A stretch of 64,000 bases of DNA. Origin: Austropuccinia psidii. Lineage: Eukaryota; Basidiomycota; Pucciniomycetes; Pucciniales; Sphaerophragmiaceae. This document shows, piece by piece, positions 31,793 to 42,532 of the stretch. Location: assembly GCA_023105745.1 (NCBI GenBank), contig JALGQZ010000011.1:14041975-14105974 (forward strand). Direction: 5' to 3'. The position numbers and the translations under genes were made by a program. The notes beneath the pieces were generated by a model. The model searched no databases. It saw only the letters and a program-made list of their open reading frames with translations, and was not told the origin of the DNA. Every line of letters begins with the position of its first letter. Positions within the stretch are counted from its first letter, which is position 1.

Positions 31793-34028
31793 CTAAAACG
31801 GGTCAATCCTGGTTGTGAGCTTTGCTGACCTGGGTACCGTCAAGGTGACCTCATCACTTGAACCAAGACCGCGTTTCGCCACCCAGGCATCACCAAAGTC
31901 TAATACTAAGCATCGTGCAAATTCAAATCTAAGAGGTACAGTGGGGTTAAAAGACTCTGATGGGAAGAAGCTTTTATTCAGTAAATTACATATATACTTA
32001 TTAGTACGTAGCCACACTGGCTCCACTAGATTTTTACCCTCTGAAAGTTTTGCGGAAATGTCAATTAGTGATAAAGCCCCTTTAACTGAGCTTCTTCTCC
32101 AGTCATCTGAGCATACCATCAAACCACGAACCCCTGCCGCACAGAATGCCGCTAATATACCATAGCAAATTCAATTTATTCCGATATTCTTGTGACACGC
32201 CAAAAGATCTTTGATGGCCTCATTTTTTTTGAGTTCGTGAGTTTGCCTTTGATTCCATTAACTTCGACCTTTGTATGTGCATGTACCATGTTGTACGCAA
32301 TCATCAAATTGATAACTGTATCCATTAGATCCTCCAGGTTCTTGTGCGGCTTTGTGGATATCTCATTGTCAGCCCCTCCACCTTCAATGCTGAGTTGGGT
32401 TGCACGTTGCTTTGATTTACTCAAGCAGGAGGCAAGGTATTCAACTGCTCCCCGTTCGAGTCCAAGAGGATCGGTAGAATTTGATGTTGGTGCAACATAT
32501 GGTTTGGGTGCAACCACATCGTATGAGACTAAACTAATGGATTCAAACATAACATTTGACCAAAAATGTTTAACTGGATTGGCGGGGTAAAGAAGGCTCT
32601 GAACCATTTTGAAGAAGGAGTGTTCTGATTTTGGGAGATTCTCTGGAGGTTTAGCTGATTCCTTCATCAATTTGAGATTCCAAATGTTGTGATCAAAAAA
32701 CACTTCTGTTTCGGTTGGCTTAAAAAAATCTAACCCTGTATATTGCAATTTATATCACCAGTCAACAGCCAATAAACATGTATCATGCACAAAGATAAAA
32801 CTCACCTGCCATCTCAAGGTCCTCCAGCCAGGCCGACATTTTAAGCTCTCCGTTACTGATCACCTTAATACCAACAGGCAGGAATGTATGAGCATCTTTT
32901 GTTGGTAAATTGTCCCATCGATTTTTGTAAATACTATTGATATTATCAAGCCCCCTTTTCCATGATTGTTGAGTAATATTGGAATGATAATTCAAAATGC
33001 CTGCAAACTCTTCCATGCGGGATAAAAATATCCCTTGAAAATTAGCAGAGGATGACACTTCGGGCTCAGGGTCAGGAACTATATCAGTCATATCTCGTCC
33101 CATTGTATCATGTTTAATTGTTTCCCTTTCTTGAAAGGCTTGAATATTCCGAGGAGAGGCGGGAGGGGTTGCATCATTCATTGTTTCATTGGGTATCGGG
33201 GGACTTTCAGTATGTGGAGCTTCATCATGGATTGTTTCATTGAGTATTGGGGGGGGTTCAGTATGCGGAGGTTGATTATCAATATGGTCCCCTTCAACAT
33301 TGATAATTTCGTGACCTTGATCGTGAGAATCATTTGCGGCTTCAAAGGTACGGCGTTTTTTGTTTGTTTTTTTGGTCGCATGTATATTTGGTCTTTTTCC
33401 TAATCCTTTGCCTGGAAATCCAATGACGACTCGAGATCCTTCAGGTAGAGATTCTCCCACCTCCACACCTGCCCATATATTGTAAGCAGCTATTGATATC
33501 AATTTTGTTTTGAATTAGTAATGGACTTATGGTTCAAATCCATTTTGAGCAGGCTCATGGCTTCAGCAATCTTTTGACGCACATAATCAGGAATTTTACT
33601 ATCATTTTGGATTTTTTCGAGCCTTGGGATTGTTTGAGCAATGTTGGAGACAAATTGTTCCTTGGATATAATTTCCACCTCCCCACTGAAAATTACATCA
33701 TCTTGCCCATCATTTTCTGTTGGTGCACAAGGTTCAACACTCTTTTCCTTCACATAAGTTTTAAAATTCGGTTTCTGAGAGCTTGGAGGCTGACCTGAAA
33801 TAAAGGCTATGACACAATATCAGGTTTTGGGAGATTAGAAATATTCAACATGGATGCATACTCACATTCTGGAAGAACTGGTGGATCTTGATTATCTTCA
33901 TGTGACTGGCTCTCTGCTTCAATGCCTAATTCACGACTACCTGCCATATCAGATATTTCACTTCCACTCTCTGGGGCTGAAGTTGGTCGTTCATTAAATT
34001 CCGTTGAATTTCCCGGGGTTTGGGCCAT
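31793..34028 (-). CDS. unknown multi-exon cargo gene
   Basis: The gene starts at ATG 34028 (MAQTPGNSTEFNERPTS) and ends at 31793. Exon 1 joins exon 2 at GTGAGT near 33868 and CAG at about 33809 with correct phase (LPEC-QPPSSQK). Exon 3 (to about 32807) joins exon 4 (about 32728) and exon 4 joins exon 5 (about 32155) in phase; only the exon 2-3 junction near 33490-33530 is not resolved. The product is about 650 residues. It has an acidic N-terminus, a basic stretch (HATKKTNKKRRTF), a Pro/Glu/Thr-rich repeat (PHTEPPPILNETIHDEA and PHTESPPIPNETMNDA) and a C-terminal region with RGAVEYLASCLSKSKQR and DFGDAWVAKRGLGSSDEV. I recognise no domain. Apart from that junction I see no stop or frameshift, unlike the transposase, so it may still be under selection or recently inserted. 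Confidence 0.6.
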
Positions 34029-34527
34029 CGCGGAGGTAGTTTAGTAAGCAAATAGATGGTGACGAGTTGATTGATAACTTGTTTGAAAATTTTTGAGTAA
34101 AAAGATCCAAATTCAAGAAAAAAGGTGCAAGTAAAATAATCGCATTTGCAAAATGCGATTTGTCGGGAAATGAAGGAGGCAATGTTTTGCAAATTATTTC
34201 ATATCATGCAAATGAAATCACTTCCCTGTGAGACATTGAATAGAGTTGACTAGTGAGAAACCTACTAAAGTCAACTTTTGAACTATTCAACGCTCATGAG
34301 GTAAGGACTAAGCAAAGTGTTCCATTTAAATGATATGAAATAAAATGGTTTTGTCGGGGAAACAGGAGACACAATTCTTGTCTTAAATAGTCCACTTATT
34401 AGGTTTTAATTTGTGAGTCTCATGATTTAAACCCTAACCACAACATTGTGAATATACTGACCAATTTCCCCTTAGGTCCTGTTGGCAGAGAAGGCCACTC
34501 AGCATATTTCGCCAATTGTGTTCATTG

Positions 34528-34551
34528 TGTATGCCAACAAGCCACCATACA
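34528..34551. repeat. degraded intergenic palindrome P6
   Basis: TGTATG...CATACA ends enclose a right half (AGCCACCATACA) that matches P4 at 10 of 12 positions. The left half has drifted. It sits between the unknown gene and the first 51-bp array. Confidence 0.45.
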
Positions 34552-34560
34552 CTATGGATG

Positions 34561-35130
34561 TAATATGGAAGCGTGAGGATGGTAAGCGTTGTCGGGAGCA
34601 TGTTGGGAGGGCACTTCATCAGCATAAGGATGGTAAGCAGTGTTGGGAGCATGTCGGGAGGGCACTCCGCGAGCGTAAGGATGGTAAGCTGTGTCGGAGG
34701 CATGTCGGGAGGGCACTACACATGTGTAAGGATCATAATTGGTGTCAGGAGCATGTCTAGAGGGCACTCCATGAGCATAAAGATGGTAAGCAGTGTCAGA
34801 GGCATGTCAGGAGGGCACTACATAAGCGTAAGGATAAGTGGTATCGGGAGCATTTCAGGAGGGCACTGTGCGAGCTTAAGGATGGTAAGCAGTGTTGGGA
34901 GGGCACTCCGCAAGCGTAAGGATGGTAAGCTGTGTCGGAGGCATGTTGGGAGGGCACTACACAAGCATAAGGATAAGTGGTGTCGGGAGAATGTTGGGAG
35001 GGAACTCCGTGAGCATAAGGATGGTAAGCGTTGTCGGAGGCATGTTGGGAGGGCACTACATGAGCGTAAGGATGGGAAGATGTGTTGGAGGCATGTCAGG
35101 AGGGTACTACGCAAGCGTAAGGATGGTAAG
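34561..35130 (+). repeat. 51-bp minisatellite, block 1
   Basis: About 11 units of 51 bp (some 45-48 bp) with GAGCGTAAGGATGGTAAGC and GTCGGGAGCATGT...GGGAGGGCACT. Because 51 is a multiple of 3, long frames stay open on both strands (for example 34573-35202); I see no reason to call them genes. Confidence 0.85.
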
Positions 35131-35159
35131 GGCAGGAGTGGTGGGGACGGAGATGGGGG

Positions 35160-35987
35160 GGCAGTGTCAGAGTCTCATCTCGAGGGCAGTGTGGGCGCCT
35201 AAGCATGCTAAGCGTTGGGGAGGCAGAAGCCAGTGAGGTGAAATTACCCGAACGTTGCGAATAGTGTTGAAATGGGTTGGGGCTTTGAGTGACATTCCCA
35301 TGTAACACATGTGACAATTGACATTGTCTTGATGCTGACGTGACGTGTCGGGAGCATGTTGAGAGGCACTCCGCGAGCGTAAGGATAGGTGGTTTCGGGA
35401 GCATGTCGGGAGGGCACCACACAAGCGTAAGGATAAGTGGTGTCGGGAGCATGTCGGGAGTGCACTCCGCGAGCGTAAGGATGGTAAGCAGTGTCGGGAG
35501 CATGTTGGGAGGGCACTACACAAGCGTAAGGATAAGCAGTGTCGGGAGCATGTCGGGAGGGCACTTGAGCGAGCGTAAGGATAAGTGATGTCGGGAGCAT
35601 GTCGGGAGTGCACTGCGCGAGCGTAATGATTGTAAGCAGTGTCGGGAGCATATCGGCAGGGCACTTGAGCGAGCGTAAGGATAAGTGATGTCGGGAGCAT
35701 GTCGGGAGTGCACCACGTGAGCATAAAGATGGTAAGGGCGGGGATGTGAAAGCATAAGGATTGGTGAAGACGGAGGTGGGGGGGCAGTGTCGGAGTCTCA
35801 TGTGGAGGGTGGTGCGGGCTCGTAAGCATGCAAAGCATCGGGGCGGATTAGGTGGGGATGCGGAAGCCAATGAGGTGAAATTACCCGAACATTGTGAATA
35901 GTGTTGAAATGGGTTTGGGCTTTGAGTGACATTCGCATGTGACACATGTGACGATTGACGTTGTCTTGACGCTGACGTGACGTGACC
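35160..35987 (+). repeat. duplicated right subterminal block with second 51-bp array
   Basis: The segment 35160-35346 (from 'gtgtcagagtctcat' to 'gctgacgtgacgtg') is repeated at about 35785-35987 with about 90% agreement by eye. Between them is a second 51-bp-type array (35340-35735). The pair suggests a segmental duplication of array plus subterminal end. Confidence 0.75.
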
Positions 35988-36058
35988 CACTAAATCAAGT
36001 GACTATAAAGTGACACTAACGCGACTGAAGCAAGACTTTATACTGACAGCGGTGCGAA

Positions 36059-36101
36059 GTGAAGTCAATCGCCGACGATTGACGCGAGATTCGCCCTGGT
36101 G
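36059..36101 (-). repeat. CACTA-type right TIR
   Basis: Inverted copy of 14771-14813 with 3 mismatches, ending CCCTGGTG. The TSD TTG follows at 36102-36104. The inner hairpin is conserved (GTCAATCG-CCGA-CGATTGAC on the plus strand). Confidence 0.93.
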
Positions 36102-36104
36102 TTG

Positions 36105-36641
36105 TCTTACTTCCTACTTGGAAAGTTAGGTGGAGACACCAACCTACATCAGTTTGTCAAAAACCTTACCTTAAACAAGGACATCATTGAAAAACCAGAA
36201 AAAATCCTCACTAGACTACAAGATCTAGCCCATCTCAACACCATAGATTGTAAACAACAATTGGCTGCTCCAACTGCTCTTGTATCATCCTGAGTTGAAC
36301 CCCACAAAATCATCTACTACTGCACTAATGGAGAGCACAATGAAAAATGCTCAACAAACAGAAAAGAAGACTGCTGGACCAAAATTCCTCACTCAAGACC
36401 TCCCGGAAGAGAAAACAAGCGCCAACACTTCAACTCGACAGCACATTTCACTACTGCTCAAGCTCTCATCACACACCCAGACCAACAAAAACCAAAAAAC
36501 CAACATCTTGTCATTGAAAGCAAAGCCACACATCATATGTTCAATGACTTAAAACCTTTCAAATCCTCTCTTCTAACAACCAACATTTGCGTTGCAACTG
36601 AAGACACCAACAGTGGCCTTACTGCATGAGGAATAGGCACT
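36105..36641 (+). pseudogene. Copia-2 body 2 Gag (3' part) and protease
   Basis: The frame interrupted at 14771 resumes with SYFLLGKLGGDTNLHQF. A TGA lies near 36291 where body 1 has GGA. The knuckle-like cluster reads YYCTNGEHNEKCSTNRKEDC. The protease motif is IESKATHHMF, so the catalytic Asp of D-C-G-A is lost. Another stop lies near 36630 (TGA). Confidence 0.85.
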
Positions 36642-39160
36642 GTGAAGATACTAAGAAACAACAAAACATTAACCCTCGAAAATTGCCTATGCATTCCCCG
36701 CCTTAAATGCAATCTCATCAGCCTTTTAGAACTATTCAAAAAAGAACTCACAGTAAAGCAAGAAGAAGATACTTTTACCCTAATGTCGCAAGGTAAAGAA
36801 ATCCTGAACGGCAAAATTATAAACAAACTGATGATTAGTTCATACACAATTCCTACTACCCTTTTAACTGGACCCAACAGCATTCCATGGCATGAGCGAC
36901 TAGGTCACCCCAGTTTGGTTGTCCTGAAACTCTTGGGTATACAAGCTGACAAGAAAGACTGCCTGATATGTGAAACAAGCAAATCCCACAAACTCCCTTT
37001 TAAACACCACTTTGAACAAGCCTTTTACCCTTTAGATTGGGTGCACATGGATGTAGTAGGACCCATAACACCTCCATCAGTCTCCGGCAATCGCTACTTT
37101 CTCACCATCGTCAATAAAGCATCATCATTTAAGATAGTAAAATTCCTCAAAAAGAAATCGGAATTATTTGATCAATTCCGTGCCACTAAGAAAGAAATGG
37201 AAAACCTTCACAACAGGACCCTTAAACAGCTGGTAACAGACAGGGTGGTGAGTTTATCAATAATAGCTTCAAGAAACTCGCTGACGATTGCGGGTACACT
37301 CATATAATGGCACGTCCTGTAACACCTCAACACAACGGCTTTGCCAAAAGGGCTAATTGCACAATCCTAGAGAAAACTCAATGCCTGATGAATCAATCTA
37401 ATCTACCCAAAAACTACTGGGCAGACGCAGTAAACACTGCAGTACTACTCTCCAACCTATCTCCGACAACCTCAAGAGCCAATCAGTCTCCACATTTTCT
37501 ATGGACTAATACTTTGGTTAACCTGGACAGACTCAGGACGTTTGGTTGTAGAGCAGTGATACACAATATCAAACGCTGATACAAAAGTAGTATTGGGCCT
37601 CCTGAGCAACCTGGAATACTGATTGGCTATGACAAAAACAACACTGCCTATGGGATTTTCTGCTGAAAAGACTCAAAGGTATCAGTCACGCACCACACAA
37701 CCTTCAATGAACAAGTTTTCCCAAAACTCTCAACAATGAATGAAGATACATTTACATTCGTCCACAAGGACATCAACGCATCTCGCTCACCTAACACTGA
37801 GAGATACACTGAAACCATTGACACCAGCAATACAGTCTACAGACACTGCCCCTCAGGCTGATCAAACATTAGATACCACTGAAAAACCACCTGCTCCACC
37901 TCTTCAACTCAGGATCATAGGCCCATGACATCCAACACTGATAAATTCAGCGGTGGATGACCTCAACATTCTTCCTTATAAAAGAAGAACAAATGCTCTC
38001 TTAACACTTGTCGATGAAGCCCTTAACACTTACAGGGGAGCAATAAACTCAGAAAACAGCTCAATCTGGCTGCAAGCCATCAAGAAGGAACTTATCAATA
38101 TGGCAACCCTAAAAGTATGGGACGTAGTAGAACTTCAAGATGACTACAAACTTGTTGGGACTACATGGGTATCCAAGATAAAGAAGAACGAATTGAGCCA
38201 ACAAATCAAACACAAAGCCTGACTCTGTGCCCAAGGCTTTACTCAATCCATAGGAGTGGACTTCAACAAAACTTATGCTCTGACTGGCTGCTTGAACTCA
38301 TTACGCACCTTGATCGCGTTTGCATGTTTCAACAACCTGCAGTTCCACCAAATTGACATCAAAAGTGCCTTTCTCAATGGCCCACTTAAAGAAACTGTTT
38401 ACCTAAGTATTCCACAAGGACTTGACCTGAATAGGAAGCTCTATTGCCTCAGGCTGAACAAGGAGTATACAGACTGCACCAGGCACCACTCGCATGGTAC
38501 GAAATGCTTAAAAACTGGCTGACCTTGGTAAACTTCTCTGTTTGCATTCTGGACCCCTGCATCTTCCATAGGCCCGGGAAAAGTCCTGTGTGGCTATATG
38601 TGCACGTCGACGACATAGCAATCTTCAGCAACGACCCTGCCAGCTTCAAAAAAAGAAATACAGAAGGAGTTCAAAATAACAGATGTTGGACCAGCTGATC
38701 TGATGGTAGTGGTGAAAATCCACCAACTGAAAGATGGAATTAGCCTAGAACAGCAGCATTTCACTGAGGCCTTCCTAGATCAATACAGGATGAGCAACTG
38801 CAAACCAGTGGTAACACCATTAATGCCCAATGAACACCTCTCTCCAGCCACATCTGACGAGATACAGGCATTAAAAAAACTCAACACCAATTACAGAAGT
38901 GCAATTGGCAGCATCAACTACCTTAGCACAGCAACACAACCAGACCTATTGTGTGCTGTGATTACAATTTCAAAGTACCTTGAATCTGCAGGACTGAGGC
39001 ACTAGCAGGCATTCTTGCATGTGCTCAAGTACTTCAATGGATCCCAAAACAAAGTACTCTACTATCCTAGAAGGAAAAGCAATGGCATAACGGCCTTCAG
39101 CAATGCTTACTGGGGCAACTGCCAAGTCACTCGCCACTCAACCACGGGGTACCTTACATG
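36642..39160 (+). pseudogene. Copia-2 body 2 integrase, RT and truncated RNase H
   Basis: This follows body 1 closely: PWHERLGHPS and CLICETSKSHKLPF (36900-37000), VHMDVVGPITPPSVSG near 37040, QLVTDR near 37225 followed by a frameshift, QHNGFAKRANCTILEK near 37330, VWDVVELQDDYKLVGTTW near 38120, FHQIDIKSAFLNG near 38345 and WLYVHVDDIAIF near 38590 with both catalytic Asp. A stop follows HKA near 38220. The body breaks off at 39160 inside RNase H, at 'ccttacatg', where the LTR remnant begins. It is better preserved than body 1 in the integrase linker. Confidence 0.85.
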
Positions 39161-39313
39161 CCTTGTACCACTCCTTAAAGCTTATCTTTTCTTATTTCAA
39201 AAAACATTGTATCAAACCGCATCAACCTTTTAGGTACATGCCCTACATCTTTTTGTTTTCATATTGCATGATTGTTAATAAACAAATACCTTTTAGTTTC
39301 TCAAATTTTTACA
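39161..39313 (+). repeat. Copia-2 LTR C, 5'-truncated remnant
   Basis: The 153 bp correspond to the last 153 bp of LTR A (9522-9674) and end TTTTTACA next to the TSD CAAAC. The deletion removed the RNase H end, the polypurine tract and the first 454 bp of the LTR; the joint shares a few bases, as in microhomology repair. Confidence 0.88.
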
Positions 39314-39318
39314 CAAAC

Positions 39319-40706
39319 ATCAAGTTATAGCCTCATCCAATAATATATTACATGTCAGAGACAAATTTGACTCGCCTCTATGATCTCAAACATCACAGAC
39401 ACAGGAGTCAACATTATCCAAACAAACTAGTGCTACTTATCAAAATGAGAAGAAAAAGAGAAAACGTTGCACTAAGAAGGAACTTGAACATGATAAAAGA
39501 CAACACATAACCAAGAAATCCAGAAACAATAAAAATCCACCATTCATCCAATCTGATTTTGACCATATTTGTTCCTATTTACAAGAGAAGGAGAACTATC
39601 ATGGTGAGTCAGCTCATTTAATTAAACCCATAAATTTGAATGTTTAACTAATCTTGATTTATTTCATTAGATCTATTTGGAGATAGCAAAAAGACCAGCT
39701 GGGGAAAAAAACATACATGTGGCCAGGCTTTCAAGCATTTTGCTATTTATTTGAATTGCCATCATGAGGAAGGGACAATAAATCTAAGTGGTCGCAACCT
39801 TCAACAGCATTGGAGAACATATAAAAGGAAATTTGTGCAAAAAGCGCCGTTTTTGAAAGGGACTGGCGAAGGACTGGATGTCATGATCCTTCCTGCCCAC
39901 GCTTTGATCAAATGAGAGCCATATTTGGTAACAAGCAAAATGTCATAGGACACAATGTATTTGACAGTACGACTAAAATCAATAAAGAACTTGATACTGA
40001 TAAGCATAGCATCAATTTGTATGAGTCTGATACTGAATCACAAGGAATCAGCAACACAGAGCACTCATCTGAGAAAGATGTATCAATTGAACAATCTTCA
40101 ACAATCGTAATTTCAGGTGAAGATAGTCAATCGGAAGGGTCTGATCAGAGCACAACTGCTCACAAAGAACAAACCAATAAGAAAGCTTTGAGTATAAAAA
40201 TAATTTCATCTAAATTTTGTAAGAGGCAACACTTTGGAAATCAAACTCAAATTCCCCCAACCTTTTACCAAAAAAACAACAATCAATATTTGGTATGCTT
40301 GACCATAAGCTTGAAATCCAAAATCAACAGGTTAATGATCAATTGCATAGAAAAAGGCAGTATGATTGTGATTGAGATGAAAAAGCTGAAAAATTAAAGC
40401 TAATGGCAATGAAAAAGCACAGGAAATTAGGTTATTGGAAATTAATAATCAGCATGCTTTTCAGGCAGCTGAATTGAAATTCAAGAAGACAACCGCAAGA
40501 AATGCCCAAATAGCACTTGAAGAATCATTGAATTGTATAAAGCTAGAATATGACCTGAAAAGAGAGGAATTGGAGAAAAAAAAGGATGAACATGAAATCA
40601 AAATGTCTAGAAGAGAAGAATGATTAGCAGCAATAACTGAATTGCATAAGCAGGGCATGACTCAAGACGAGATACATAGATATTTGGAGCTTATTTCCAA
40701 GTGTTG
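39319..40706 (+). pseudogene. Harbinger partner Myb/SANT-like protein, 3' part
   Basis: After the CAAAC duplication the frame of 8710-9067 continues (HQVIASSNNILHVRDKF). A basic region follows (NEKKKRKRCTKKELEHDKR), then a Myb/SANT-like trihelix segment (FDHICSYLQEKENYH joined over an intron 39604-39670 to DLFGDSKKTSWGKKH; then NLQQHWRTYKRKF). The C-terminal part is acidic, then a coiled coil (RNAQIALEESLNCIK, DLKREELEKKKDEHEIK) ends near 40706. Frameshifts near 39910 and 40400 and several stops break it. In PIF/Harbinger elements such a protein escorts the transposase into the nucleus and to the ends. Confidence 0.65.
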
Positions 40707-40859
40707 AATTTTTTACTTTATGTTTCACTTTTAATTATTCAAATAGCCGTGAATTGTTTTAAATTATTTTTTAGAACATTTTCTCCGTTGAAATATTGTG
40801 TAATTAGGTTTGTTTTATATACAAATTAACTATAATCCAAAAATCTAATAATAAATAAT

Positions 40860-42222
40860 TCAACGAACTAGAAGAGCTCCAATTGAATAATTGTGGTGTA
40901 CACAACTGTTATTCACTTGAGTACAGAATTCTGCTTCCATGGGAGTTGGCTCGTCAATTCCTAGTTGTTCAGGCAATCTATCTTTCTCTTCTTCACTCAG
41001 ATCATCCCATGAGTATCTTATATGAGAGAGAATGTTGTGTAGAATACAGCATGCCTTTATCCAATCAACATAGCTTGTTATATCATCCTTGTCATTTAAT
41101 TTCAACCTCATTTCTCTCAAAGGAGCCCATCTACATTTGAGAATACCAATCACATGATCATTTTGTACCCATGCCCTTGCCAAGCAGAAATGAAATTCTG
41201 TATTGATTTGTGTATTTGACATTGGCGCTTTGAATGATGGTATGAGCGTTTCCGTAAGGGGGTATTCTGAATGTGCCAATAAGTATTGGCCTGTTTAGGA
41301 CAAGCAAGTTGACTAAAATATTTGAATCGGAAAGACACATTCCTTATCTTTATCAAAAAGAAGATGAGGATTTTTGAAAAGTCCCATTTCCATTTAGACC
41401 ATCACATCAGCACAAGATCCAGGCCAGCCAGTTATCAATGCTGTGATCTTTTTGTCACAATCAAATATGTTTTGAGCATTAATTGAACAACGCTTTTTGC
41501 AATCAAAGTACACTTCACCCTGCCAAGATGGCATTTGATAAATTGGGAATGTTGTTCCATCAACAAATCCTATACACCCTTCAAACCTTCTTGGCGCATA
41601 ACCTGTGATCTCTTGTGCCTTATTAAGTTATCTGGCCAAACAAGGTAATATTTTTTATAATGAATTATTGACTTTATGACCCACCTTGATATTGCAATAA
41701 CAGAGCCCCTGCTGACATGAAAAAAATACATGCAAATTTTCCAACTGACCCGGTGTTAGAATTGGAACCCAAGCGCTCCAAAGTTAATGCCAGTTGATGT
41801 GAAATTGGGAGCTTCTTGCATGTACTGGAATTTTTAAAAACATAACTGTCTTTTATCATATCATATATAAAATTAAACCCCTCTTTTGAAGTCCACATTC
41901 CCTGCTTGAAATCCTTATCTTCCATGTTAAAGAGAATTTCAATATCAAAAAGGTGAGCGCCACTTTGTTTTAATGGTCTTTCCAAGTATCTTCTGCTCAA
42001 TGTTATCAAAAGGAGTTTGCTGTATATCCATGACTTGCCATATGTTGAATCTAACACTGTCAAAGACAAAAGGTCATGTGGAAGTGTTATTGAACCAATT
42101 GTTGGGAGGATGCTTAATCCAAGCAAACATCTCAAGTTTGATATTCTTTCCACTATTTGTGCCATCATACAAACTACTTGCAATCCACTGAGTACTTTCT
42201 TCCATTGTGAGACCTTGGGCAT
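40860..42222 (-). pseudogene. PIF/Harbinger transposase (DDE_Tnp_4 type), frameshifted
   Basis: The minus-strand pieces read in order from 42222: an N-terminal part with KQGMWTSKEGFNFIYDMIK and LPISHQLALTLERLGSNSN, then a catalytic region with EVYFDCKKR, ITALITGWPGSCADVMV and HSEYPLTETLIPSFKAP, then FHFCLARAWVQNDHVIGILK and WIKACCILHN. These match the HARBI1-like order (frame with G-x-P-G-S-x-x-D, the Y-P-L block, then R-x-W...G-I-L-K). At least three frame changes and several stops are visible between 41,280 and 41,680. It is transcribed toward the partner gene. The right TIR lies about 310 bp upstream of the first ATG. Confidence 0.75.
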
Positions 42223-42532
42223 TTTGCAAGAACATGAGGAACTAGGGTACTTAAAAATGCAATGTCCAAGAGAACAAAAAATAGCATAAAAATTTATTTG
42301 TGATATAAGTTATTCATGTTATTTCAGAAAAGTAAAAATTATATGATCAAGCTGATGACATCATTTATTTATCAAATGCAGTCATGTGGAGTTGCCATGC
42401 CTTTACAGAAAATACTTTTACAAAAAAATTATCTTAAATAAAACCCCCATGAGCTGGCATGTGAGCTGGCTCTGGCAAGTGCTTGCGTAACAATTTTTGT
42501 GCTCATGTCAGTATAAATGTTTGCTTATCAAA

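Larger units (their letters stand above)
14771..36101. mobile_element. 21.3-kb CACTA-type (Tnp2/Plavaka-like) transposon with SNF2 and TET/JBP-like cargo
   Basis: The ends are 43-bp terminal inverted repeats starting CACCAGGGCGAATCTC, with 3 mismatches between them. They are flanked by the 3-bp duplication TTG (14768-14770 and 36102-36104). The empty site is preserved in the sister copia copy near 10175, so the ends are certain. A 3-bp TSD and a CAC- start fit CACTA/EnSpm. The element holds six genes: Tnp2-like transposase, accessory gene, SNF2 ATPase, Zn2Cys6-like gene, TET/JBP-like dioxygenase and an unknown multi-exon gene. It also has subterminal repeats, three minisatellites and a family of intergenic palindromes. 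As family knowledge, fungal Plavaka transposons were described as CACTA relatives that can carry TET/JBP genes; I recognise the fit from memory. The transposase is broken, so this copy would need a helper. Confidence 0.93.
9063..39318 (+). mobile_element. Copia-2 tandem array (LTR-int-LTR-int-LTR)
   Basis: Three LTR copies in the same direction (9068-9674, 13655-14261, remnant 39161-39313) enclose two internal regions of one copia family. Only one target duplication bounds the whole set: CAAAC at 9063-9067 and 39314-39318. That pattern fits one insertion followed by unequal exchange between LTRs, giving two bodies that share the middle LTR. The first body (9675-13654) is full length but riddled with stops. 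The second (14262-39160) is split by the CACTA-type element and has lost the end of RNase H, the polypurine tract and the first 454 bp of its 3' LTR. Confidence 0.88.

Noticed and set aside
34561..35735. CRISPR-like array
   Set aside because: Units are contiguous near-identical minisatellite repeats without unique spacers, in a eukaryotic genome.
34434..35990. Frames of 80-250 codons on both strands
   Set aside because: They read through 51-bp repeats (multiple of 3). No independent coding evidence.
14771..36101. KDZ (Kyakuja-Dileera-Zisupton) class for the giant element
   Set aside because: KDZ elements also carry TET/JBP genes, but the 3-bp TSD, CAC- start and Tnp2-type motifs (IPGPK, YVDWFN, D-x-MHN) point to the CACTA/Plavaka side.
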